This document shows, in pieces, positions 1 to 5,388 of a stretch of DNA of 5,939 nt. Source of the stretch: Gammaproteobacteria bacterium UBA2955. GTDB taxonomy: Bacteria > Pseudomonadota > Gammaproteobacteria > Pseudomonadales > Azotimanducaceae. Made by a program: the position numbers and the translations under genes. How positions within the stretch are numbered: the first letter of the stretch is position 1; each line of letters starts with the position of its first letter. The stretch spans positions 57,299 through 63,237 of the forward strand of contig DEBN01000181.1 of assembly GCA_002348825.1 (NCBI GenBank). The letters are read 5' to 3'. The notes below the pieces were generated by a model. That model was not told the origin of the DNA. It worked only from the letters and a program-made list of their open reading frames with translations, and did no database searches.

Positions 1-3
1 CGA

Positions 4-903
4 TCATCTGCTGGTCTCCAACCGCTGTTTGCGATAACGATACAGTCCCTCAAAAGAAAATATAAACAGAGCCCCCCAGATCAGCGCAAAGGTTAGCCAG
101 CGTTCTGCTGGAACGGTCTCGCCGTAAACGAACAGCGCCAGCATCAACGCACAACTGGGCGCTAAATATTGCACGAACCCAAGGGTCGTGAGAGGCAGGC
201 GAATTGCCGCCGCCGCAAAACACACCAGCGGCACGACAGTTATAAGCCCACCGAGACCCAAACTCAGCAGCGCTGCAAGTTCTCGCACGCCTTCATGAAG
301 ACCCAGCCAAATTAAAAACCCGATCGCCAGCGGCGCCACGGCCACGGTTTCAACGCTCAACCCAACAACGGCGCCAACGTTGACCTGTTTACGTAACAGT
401 CCGTAGCACCCGAACGAAAACGCCAGCGTAAGACCCAACCAAGGCAAGCTGGCCTGTGACCATAATTCCACACAAACCCCGGTAGCGGCTACACCCACAG
501 CCAGCCACTGTAACGGCCTGAGGCGTTCGCGCAGAAACAACCAGCCCAACAAAATGTTGACCAACGGATTAATGAAATAACCTAGACTCGCTTCAGCAAT
601 GCGTGCGCTTTGAATCGCATAAATAAAAGTGAGCCAGTTAATACTTAGACACACGGCGCTCGCCAGCAAGTATCCAAATGCGGCAGACGTAAGAGTTTTT
701 ATCCCGCGCCACTGACCAGATACCATGAGTAACAATCCGAGTAATGGGATACCCCAAACCACTCGGTGGGCAAGCACCTCTAGCGGCTGCGCGAAGCTGA
801 CCCAAACGAAATAGATCGGCGCGACCCCCCAGATGCCATAAGCGGCGAACGCATACAATAGCCCGCCACGGGAATCTTCAAGCTCAGCAGACGTGTCGCT
901 CAT
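4..903 (-). CDS. rarD: RarD, EamA/DMT-family inner-membrane permease
   Basis: This is a predicted ten-helix inner-membrane transporter of the drug/metabolite (DMT) superfamily. RarD proteins are linked to chloramphenicol sensitivity or resistance, but their natural substrate is not settled. The 299 residues match the usual RarD length (E. coli about 296) and align nearly end to end. Conserved blocks are AAYGIWGVAPIYF (20-32), HRVVW (46-50), EASLGYFINPLVNILLG (104-120), the ERLRPLQWLAV loop (126-136), AFSFGCYGLLRK (161-172), TLGFVQYLAP (240-249) and YGE (260-262), followed by a basic cytoplasmic tail. The gene is complete, with its TGA at the left edge of the window. The start is well supported: AAGGA lies six bases upstream of the ATG. 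That ATG overlaps the stop codon of the small upstream ORF as ATGA, which suggests coupled translation. The family assignment is firm; the substrate is unknown. Confidence 0.93.
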   Translation of the reverse strand: MSDTSAELEDSRGGLLYAFAAYGIWGVAPIYFVWVSFAQPLEVLAHRVVWGIPLLGLLLMVSGQWRGIKTLTSAAFGYLLASAVCLSINWLTFIYAIQSARIAEASLGYFINPLVNILLGWLFLRERLRPLQWLAVGVAATGVCVELWSQASLPWLGLTLAFSFGCYGLLRKQVNVGAVVGLSVETVAVAPLAIGFLIWLGLHEGVRELAALLSLGLGGLITVVPLVCFAAAAIRLPLTTLGFVQYLAPSCALMLALFVYGETVPAERWLTFALIWGALFIFSFEGLYRYRKQRLETSR

Positions 904-1103
904 AATCGATCCTTACGCCCTCGCGGCTCTGCAGGCAGCGGGGCAGAACGCCGTTGCTCCAACGCTTGCACACGTTGCCACGGTATGAGCTTGATTGGCG
1001 CCTCATCAATCCAGCAGGTTGTTGCAAAACCATGCCCGCCCTGTTCGTGCACCTGCCACCAACCGCCGCCCTGCAAACAGTGAAGTCGATAAATCGCGAG
1101 CAC
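900..1103 (-). CDS. Small uncharacterised protein translationally coupled to rarD
   Basis: I do not recognise this 67-residue protein and assign no function. It begins with GTG, preceded by AGGGG (complement of 1109-1113) at five-base spacing, and its TGA overlaps the rarD ATG by four bases. Both points favour a real gene over a chance ORF. The reading frame stays open upstream to a TAG at about 1185-1187, but I saw no other good start there. The protein has no signal peptide or membrane segment. Residues 10-45 are rich in Gly and Trp, with LQGGGWWQVHEQGGHGF (10-26), two more Trp (31 and 43) and two Cys (9 and 30). The last 20 residues are Arg- and Pro-rich and look disordered. Its position suggests co-expression with rarD. 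A non-coding leader of rarD remains possible. Confidence 0.5.
   Translation of the reverse strand: MLAIYRLHCLQGGGWWQVHEQGGHGFATTCWIDEAPIKLIPWQRVQALEQRRSAPLPAEPRGRKDRL
904..914 (-). promoter_or_regulatory. Ribosome binding site of rarD inside the upstream ORF
   Basis: On the minus strand, AAGGA (complement of 910-914) is followed by six bases and then the rarD ATG. The site lies in the last codons of the 67-residue upstream ORF, whose TGA overlaps the ATG. Ribosomes finishing the small ORF would therefore end on the rarD start, the usual arrangement for translational coupling. Confidence 0.7.
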
Positions 1104-1289
1104 TTGTGCCCCTGAGTTTTCGTTAAAGCCGCGTACTGTACTTGAAACGGCCCTGAAGGCGCAGCGACAAAAGTATTGAAGGACCTAGAGATGGTTTTTC
1201 CATCATGCTTGTCGGCTTAACTCAAAAACGCTTCGACGCTACGCCTAAGACCGGCTTAAACTGTCGACTTTATTCACAGCAACGACAGC
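1104..1289. promoter_or_regulatory. Divergent intergenic region between the rarD unit and tesB
   Basis: These 186 bp must hold the promoters for the leftward small ORF-rarD unit and for rightward tesB, but I found no sigma70 promoter strong enough to place on either strand. It contains a short perfect inverted repeat (1190-1204) and an 8-bp direct repeat, CGGCTTAA, at 1213-1220 and 1252-1259, 39 bp apart. There is also a GTACAGTAC palindrome near 1134. No RNA gene or further ORF with a ribosome binding site was seen. Binding of a regulator here is speculative. Confidence 0.45.
1190..1204. repeat. Short inverted repeat with T5 centre
   Basis: GATGG, TTTTT, CCATC forms a perfect 5-bp inverted repeat around five thymines. 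The stem does not extend on either side. It lies between divergent genes, so a terminator role is unlikely. It could be an operator half-site pair or chance. Confidence 0.3.
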
Positions 1290-2183
1290 ATGAACAATCC
1301 GGTCCTGAAAGAAATTTTGAATCTGATCGATATAGAGCCCATCGAGGAAAATCTTTTTCGCGGTCAGAACCATAACACCGAACATGTATTCGGCGGGCAA
1401 GTGCTGGCCCAAGCGCTCACTGCAGCATACCGCACGGTCATTAGAGAACATGAACTGCACTCTATGCACGCCTACTTTCTGCGCCCGGGTGATTGGACAC
1501 GACCCATTCTTTACGAAGTCGATCGCATACGCGATGGACGCTCTTTCACCACACGTCGCGTTGCCGCTATTCAAAACGGCCGGGCTATCTTTAGCCTGTC
1601 TTGTTCCTGGCAAAAACGCGAGCGAGGTATAACCCATTCCCAACCTATGCCAAACGTGCCACCGCCCGAGTCGCTGCGCGGCGATCTGGAAGCGTACCAG
1701 GAGCTTTACCAACAACAACCCGAACTCGCTCGATTCAGCTTTCGCTTTGAAGCCATCGACTCTCGAGCGGTCGAGAAAACCTTGATGTACAGTAACGAGG
1801 AACGTCCGCCGTATAAACACACTTGGCTGAAAACTCGCAATACCTTACCCGACGACCCGCAAATTCACTTAGCCCTGCTCGCTTACATGTCCGATCTGGA
1901 CTTTATGTCCACCTCAATGATGCCCCATGGCAAGATTTCGCGGCGCGACAACATTCAGGGTGCAAGCCTAGATCACGCCATCTGGTTTCATCGACCCTTT
2001 CGCGCCGACGAGTGGCTGCTGTTTGCTAAGGAGTCGCCGAATGCCAGTGGCGCGCGCGGGTTCGTGCGCGGGAATTTTTTTAATCGCCAAGGCGAATTGG
2101 TCGCATCAGCAGCCCAAGAATGTCTGATCAGACCCCAAGGCGATCTGCGGGCCGCGCTAACCGCCACCAATGCGGAGGCATAG
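1290..2183 (+). CDS. tesB: Acyl-CoA thioesterase II (TesB)
   Basis: TesB hydrolyses medium- and long-chain acyl-CoAs to free fatty acid and CoA in the cytoplasm, and is thought to relieve acyl-CoA build-up during beta-oxidation. The 297 residues align along their length with E. coli TesB (286) as a double hotdog fold. The first hotdog carries LFRGQ (22-26), VFGGQVLAQAL (33-43), HAYFLRPGD (60-68) and RRVAAIQNGR (89-98). The second carries AYMSDLDF (198-205), DHAIWFHRPF (228-237), EWLLF (241-245) and ARGFVRG (255-261). The family catalytic triad is present as Asp202, Ser226 and Gln276; Ser replaces the Thr228 of E. coli, a swap also seen in other family members. No clear Shine-Dalgarno precedes the ATG, but the N terminus matches E. 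coli TesB almost from residue 1 and a TAA lies in frame at 1257. The gene is monocistronic and convergent with the peroxiredoxin gene. Confidence 0.95.
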   Translation: MNNPVLKEILNLIDIEPIEENLFRGQNHNTEHVFGGQVLAQALTAAYRTVIREHELHSMHAYFLRPGDWTRPILYEVDRIRDGRSFTTRRVAAIQNGRAIFSLSCSWQKRERGITHSQPMPNVPPPESLRGDLEAYQELYQQQPELARFSFRFEAIDSRAVEKTLMYSNEERPPYKHTWLKTRNTLPDDPQIHLALLAYMSDLDFMSTSMMPHGKISRRDNIQGASLDHAIWFHRPFRADEWLLFAKESPNASGARGFVRGNFFNRQGELVASAAQECLIRPQGDLRAALTATNAEA

Positions 2184-2212
2184 TCGACGCCGCAGCGGTC
2201 AGAAATCGCGGC

Positions 2213-2692
2213 TCAAAGCGACTCGAGGATGGCCTCTGCCGCGCTCACCTCTAATTTTCCTGGCGCTTCAACAGAAAGCTTAGTTACTGTGCCATCCTCT
2301 ACGATCATGGCGTAACGTTGCGACCGCTGTCCCAGGCCGAACCCACTACCATCCATGGTTAGTCCAAGCGCCGCAGTAAGGTCGCCATTGCCATCGGCTA
2401 ACATCAGCAACTCCTCGGCATTCTTGTTCTGTCCCCACGCATCCATAACAAACGCATCGTTCACCGAGACGCAGGCTATAGTGTCTACGCCTTTGGCTTT
2501 TATACTGTCCGCGTGAACCACATAGCCAGGTAAATGCGCCATGGAACACGTCGGAGTAAAGGCTCCAGGCACGGCAAAAAGGACGACTTTCTTGCCGGCA
2601 AATATATCTTCGGTGGTGATGGGGGTAGGCTTTCCGTCCTGCATACAGTGCAAAGTAGCCGTCGGCATCTTGTCCCCTTCTTGAATACTCAT
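2213..2692 (-). CDS. Peroxiredoxin, Prx5/redoxin type, probably 1-Cys
   Basis: This is a cytosolic thiol peroxidase that reduces hydrogen and alkyl peroxides. Its 159 residues match the bacterial and mitochondrial Prx5 group. The active-site loop VPGAFTPTCS (41-50) supplies Pro42, Thr46 and the peroxidatic Cys49. Arg126 in RSQRYAM completes the conserved set. Other Prx5 marks are HLPGYV (53-58), CVSVNDAFVMDAW (74-86) and LADGNGDLTAALGL (98-111). Cys16 and Cys74 are the only other cysteines. The C-terminal resolving Cys of human PRDX5 is absent, so a 1-Cys mechanism using glutathione or glutaredoxin is inferred. The start is firm, with AGGAG (complement of 2699-2703) six bases before the ATG. 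A likely promoter lies in the gap to the upstream NUDIX gene, so transcription is probably independent. There is no fused glutaredoxin domain. Confidence 0.93.
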   Translation of the reverse strand: MSIQEGDKMPTATLHCMQDGKPTPITTEDIFAGKKVVLFAVPGAFTPTCSMAHLPGYVVHADSIKAKGVDTIACVSVNDAFVMDAWGQNKNAEELLMLADGNGDLTAALGLTMDGSGFGLGQRSQRYAMIVEDGTVTKLSVEAPGKLEVSAAEAILESL

Positions 2693-2742
2693 CCTTGTCT
2701 CCTAGATCTAATTTGCAAAATGGTCGATTGAAGTCTCATGCG

Positions 2743-2771
2743 ATTGTCGTCCTCTGATCTGAAAGCGTCAA
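2743..2771 (-). promoter_or_regulatory. Candidate sigma70 promoter of the peroxiredoxin gene
   Basis: On the minus strand, TTGACG (complement of 2766-2771, five of six matches to the -35 consensus) is followed by 17 bases and then GACAAT (complement of 2743-2748, four of six to the -10 consensus). Transcription would begin near 2736, giving a leader of about 45 bases with a good ribosome binding site. The -35 box sits in one copy of a 9-bp direct repeat. No OxyR-type site was recognised. Confidence 0.5.
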
Positions 2772-2799
2772 TAAAGGCACCGGCACAGCGAAGCGTCAA
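2763..2799. repeat. 9-bp direct repeat in the NUDIX-peroxiredoxin gap
   Basis: AAGCGTCAA occurs at 2763-2771 and again at 2791-2799, 28 bp apart. One copy contains the predicted -35 box of the peroxiredoxin promoter. The other covers the NUDIX stop codon and forms part of an imperfect palindrome, GCGT-CA-ACGC (2793-2802). It may be two regulator sites, or chance. Confidence 0.35.
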
Positions 2800-3464
2800 C
2801 GCCAGGCAAACTCAGGCTGCTCAAAGTGAGCTACACGAGTGGCCTGGTTCATTAGGCAAACTTCTCTGAACTGATAGATCAACGCGGCCGTCGGTGTCGC
2901 GATGGCGTCATCCCCCACCGGCATACGCAGTACCGGATGATCGCTGGTGTCCGTATAACTGAGCTGAGGAGCGTCACTGCGACAAAACTCACTGAGTGGA
3001 ATTCTATGCACGCTGGCCACTTCCGCTGGATCCGAGCGCGTAACCAGACCGGCACCGCCCCAGACAACAATAGGTGTCATAGCGAAGCCCGAGCGCGTGA
3101 CAAAGTCATCGAGACAACCCAAAACATCGGTTTCAGCCAGAGCAATTCCCACCTCCTCGCGGGCTTCGCGCAAGGCCGCTGCTACCGAAGTTTCTCCAGC
3201 TTCCAGACGCCCCCCGGGAAAAGCCCATTGACCAGGGTGATTGCGGAGAGATTCTGAACGCCTAGTTAAGAGCAATGCCGCCTGATCCGACCACGAGCGC
3301 TGGTCGCGGATGCCAGGAACATCTGCCCCTGGACCCACATCGGTGACGACAACCGCCACCGCAGCCGCACGCAATCCGGCTGACTCCGCGCGTCGGGCAG
3401 GAAACTGCCCCAATCGCTGCGCAATTTTTACACGTAAATCGTCATCACAGACGAAGCTTGACAT
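2796..3464 (-). CDS. NUDIX hydrolase, CoA pyrophosphatase (NudL-like)
   Basis: By family this enzyme cleaves CoA and related CoA species to 4'-phosphopantetheine (or its acyl form) and 3',5'-ADP in the cytoplasm. From the chosen ATG it is 222 residues, slightly longer than E. coli NudL (about 190). The Nudix box is complete at 85-107, GRLEAGE followed by REAREEVGI, giving the metal-binding Glu residues. Just before it lies the CoA-specific signature LLTRRSESLRNHPGQ (65-79) running into AFPGG. MTPIVVW (129-135), the PAEVASVHRIPLSEF segment (146-160) and HPVLRM (176-181) also follow NudL order. The frame extends to a TTG at 3479, but no ribosome binding site precedes it. The ATG at 3464 has GGGGG eight bases upstream and is preferred. 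The gene is divergent from a DMT transporter and lies 103 bp upstream of the peroxiredoxin gene on the same strand. The family is firm; the exact CoA substrate is inferred. Confidence 0.9.
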   Translation of the reverse strand: MSSFVCDDDLRVKIAQRLGQFPARRAESAGLRAAAVAVVVTDVGPGADVPGIRDQRSWSDQAALLLTRRSESLRNHPGQWAFPGGRLEAGETSVAAALREAREEVGIALAETDVLGCLDDFVTRSGFAMTPIVVWGGAGLVTRSDPAEVASVHRIPLSEFCRSDAPQLSYTDTSDHPVLRMPVGDDAIATPTAALIYQFREVCLMNQATRVAHFEQPEFAWR

Positions 3465-3494
3465 AACCAAAACCCCCAACGTTCAGCGTTAATT

Positions 3495-3522
3495 CTGACC
3501 TCAACTGCCGCTGGGGTATAGT
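3495..3522 (+). promoter_or_regulatory. Candidate promoter of the EamA transporter, close to the ATG
   Basis: CTGACC (3495-3500, four of six matches) and TATAGT (3517-3522, five of six) are separated by 16 bases. The expected transcription start, about seven bases past the -10 box, falls at or next to the ATG at 3529. The transcript could therefore be leaderless, which would fit the lack of a well-spaced Shine-Dalgarno: the only GGGG is 12 bases away. The site sits in the 64-bp gap shared with the divergent NUDIX gene, for which I could not place a promoter. Confidence 0.4.
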
Positions 3523-3528
3523 GCCATC

Positions 3529-4452
3529 ATGGTCGATAAAAACATTTTCGGTAATCCGCCAAGCGCCGTTATTCCGGCGCTGTTAAGCGTTCTCATGTGG
3601 TCTACGGTGGCCAGCGGTTTTAAGCTCGGGCTCGAGGTTTTCGCGATAGAACAGTTACTTTTTCTCGGCACGGCGATGTCTTGGCTAATATTTTTCTGCT
3701 ACGCCGCCGCCACCCGCCAGCTATACCTCGCCGCTGCAGATCGAAGACTCGCGTTCTTACTTGGGCTTATCAATCCCACCGCTTATTACCTTATTCTGTT
3801 CGCGGCCTACGAGCGGCTGCCCGCACACATTGCACAACCGATAAATTATACTTGGGCTATTACCTTGGCCCTGCTGGCTGTGCCCGTGCTCGGCCAACGG
3901 CTCAGTAAGCGCACTCTCGCTGGAATCCTCATCAGTTATCTAGGCGTTGTCCTGTTAGTTATAACTGCCCCCGGGGAGGCTGGCGATGTGGATGCCCAAG
4001 GTATCGCTTTGGCCTTGGTGAGCACCTTACTGTGGGCGGGTTACTGGCTGCTAAACGCGCGCAGCCGCGCGCAACCCGCGAGCCTTATGTTCTGGAGTTT
4101 TACCATGGCGCTGCCGTTTGTTAGCGCCATTTGCTGGTATGGGCCCGGACTGCCCAACCTAACTACAACGGCATTGGGCTACGCCGTCTGGATCGGAGCG
4201 GTTGAAATGGGGATCACTTTTTTGCTCTGGCAACGAGCTCTGCAACGCGCGCACAGCAGCGCAAAAATCGCCCAGCTTATTTTCGTATCGCCGTTTTTAT
4301 CTTTACTGCTCATCCATCTGCTATTGGACGAAGACATCAGCCTATGGGCGGTGCCCGCACTCGGAATTATCGTTTTGGGTTTGGTTGTAAGCCAGCAACA
4401 ACACTCCGGGAGCGCCCCCGAAAACAAACGACCCGCCCCAACCGAGCGCTAA
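3529..4452 (+). CDS. EamA-family DMT transporter (substrate unknown)
   Basis: This is a predicted ten-helix inner-membrane permease of the drug/metabolite superfamily, built from two EamA repeats. In 307 residues the first repeat spans about 15-147, with an MWSTVASGFKLGLE helix (23-36) and the typical closing block PINYTWAITLALLAVP (104-119), GQRLSKRTLAGILISYLGVV (122-141). The second spans about 156-288, with TLLWAGYWLLNARSR (166-180) and the closing SPFLSLLLIHLLLDEDI (254-270). A short acidic Gly-Glu-Asp linker separates them. The C-terminal tail (289-307) is polar and Pro-rich and probably cytoplasmic. It is not a second RarD, as the RarD blocks seen in the first gene of the window are absent. 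Family members export amino acids, metabolites or drugs, and nothing here fixes the substrate. The gene stands alone, and its end is 11 bp from the convergent crotonase. No terminator is visible in that gap. Confidence 0.9.
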   Translation: MVDKNIFGNPPSAVIPALLSVLMWSTVASGFKLGLEVFAIEQLLFLGTAMSWLIFFCYAAATRQLYLAAADRRLAFLLGLINPTAYYLILFAAYERLPAHIAQPINYTWAITLALLAVPVLGQRLSKRTLAGILISYLGVVLLVITAPGEAGDVDAQGIALALVSTLLWAGYWLLNARSRAQPASLMFWSFTMALPFVSAICWYGPGLPNLTTTALGYAVWIGAVEMGITFLLWQRALQRAHSSAKIAQLIFVSPFLSLLLIHLLLDEDISLWAVPALGIIVLGLVVSQQQHSGSAPENKRPAPTER

Positions 4453-4463
4453 TGCAATATTAG

Positions 4464-5252
4464 TTATTCGCCGCGAAACTGGGGCTTACGTTTTTCGACA
4501 AAGGCCCGCATGCCCTCCTGACCGTCTACCGAAGCCACTTGGCTCGCGATAGCCCGCGCTTCAAGCTCCATCTGCGTTTCCAAACTTTGACTAAAACTCG
4601 CGTCTAAAAGCTGCTTCACTTGGGCATACGCTGCAGTCGGTCCCATCGCTATTTTTGCCGCCAGCTTCTGCGCCGCAGCCAACGCTTCCCCTGCGGCGAC
4701 GACCTCATTGACCACACCCCAATCCAACGCTTCTTGCGCCTTCAACACCCTGTTTGTGAGCATTAATTCGCGCGTACGCCGATCGCCAATCTTACGCGGC
4801 ATGAAATACGTGGAGCTACCATCCGGCGACAGCCCCGCGTTGGTATAAGCCATAGTGAACACTGTTTGCTCCTCGGCAATCGCCAAGTCAGCGGCCATAG
4901 CCAAAGAAAATCCTGCCCCTGCGGCGGTGCCATTGACTGCTGCAATTACCGGCGCCCGATTGCGGCTTAGCCTCGATAAGGCCAGGTGTAAGTCTCCTGT
5001 CATTTGCAAAATCAACGTTCTCGCCTGATCGCCTGCAGCTACGAATTCGCCCAAGTCACCCCCGGCACAAAACGCTTTGCCGTTGCCCGTAAGAATGACC
5101 GCACGCACACTGCTGTCGACATCAATACGCAACGCCACATCGTGCAACTCTTTTGCCATCGCAGGAGACATTGCGTTTAACGAGTCTGGCCTGTTTAACG
5201 TAACTGTCGCTACGCCGGTCTCAACTTCAAAATTCAGTGTCTGATAACCCAT
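4464..5252 (-). CDS. Crotonase-superfamily enoyl-CoA hydratase/isomerase, PaaG-like
   Basis: This is a cytoplasmic crotonase-fold enzyme acting on an acyl-CoA. Its 262 residues equal E. coli PaaG in length and share its pattern. CoA and oxyanion-hole elements are present: NRPDSLNAMS (20-29), GKAFCAGGDL (58-67) and AAVNGTAAGAGFSLAMAADL (104-123). The C-terminal helix EGMRAFVEKRKPQF (246-259) is typical. The two glutamates of true hydratases (Glu144 and Glu164 in rat crotonase) correspond here to Ser116 and Tyr136. Asp144 in GLSPDGSS sits where PaaG-type isomerases carry their catalytic Asp. An isomerase or other non-hydratase reaction is therefore more likely than plain hydration; this is inferred from alignment by eye. 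The start is firm, with AAGGA (complement of 5259-5263) six bases before the ATG. The gene is divergent from an acyl-CoA dehydrogenase, which suggests an acyl-CoA degradation role. No other phenylacetate genes are in view, so no paa symbol is given. Confidence 0.9.
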   Translation of the reverse strand: MGYQTLNFEVETGVATVTLNRPDSLNAMSPAMAKELHDVALRIDVDSSVRAVILTGNGKAFCAGGDLGEFVAAGDQARTLILQMTGDLHLALSRLSRNRAPVIAAVNGTAAGAGFSLAMAADLAIAEEQTVFTMAYTNAGLSPDGSSTYFMPRKIGDRRTRELMLTNRVLKAQEALDWGVVNEVVAAGEALAAAQKLAAKIAMGPTAAYAQVKQLLDASFSQSLETQMELEARAIASQVASVDGQEGMRAFVEKRKPQFRGE

Positions 5253-5388
5253 GGCTCATCCTTACTTACTTTTGCAAAGCTCTAGCCTAGCGCCGACAAT
5301 CTCGGGGTCAACTTATAGTCAGCGACTTTGGGTTAACTTGAATCGCACAACTCGTTAAGCTTGGCGGTTGATAATGTAAGGGGGTTTT
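5253..5388. promoter_or_regulatory. Divergent promoter region between crotonase and acyl-CoA dehydrogenase
   Basis: This 136-bp gap should drive both genes. Rightward, TATAGT (5314-5319, five of six to the -10 consensus) has CCGACA (5293-5298) 15 bases upstream, giving a leader of about 60 bases. Leftward, TTGACC (complement of 5306-5311) has the weak TAGGCT (complement of 5284-5289) 16 bases on. The two candidates overlap, so a shared regulator could control both, but I recognised no known fatty-acid regulator operator. The boxes are weak, and only the presence of promoters somewhere in this gap is reasonably sure. Confidence 0.4.

Noticed and set aside
1245..1820. A 191-codon open frame on the minus strand, antisense to tesB
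   Set aside because: The plus-strand frame encodes a full-length conserved TesB with its catalytic residues. The antisense product shows no recognisable domain and looks like a by-product of tesB codon usage.
2184..2212. GCCGC (2189-2193) and GCGGC (2208-2212) as a terminator between convergent tesB and peroxiredoxin genes
   Set aside because: The stem is only 5 bp with a 14-base loop and has no T-run on either side, so I do not call an intrinsic terminator.
2937..3257. A 106-codon plus-strand frame opposite the NUDIX gene
   Set aside because: It lies wholly within the conserved NUDIX coding region, resembles no known protein, and has no supporting start context.
3465..3479. A five-codon N-terminal extension of the NUDIX protein from a TTG at 3479
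   Set aside because: No ribosome binding site precedes the TTG, whereas the ATG at 3464 has a G-run eight bases upstream.
4453..4463. A possible bidirectional terminator in the 11-bp gap between the EamA gene and the crotonase
   Set aside because: The gap contains only the small AATATT palindrome, with no GC stem or T-run.
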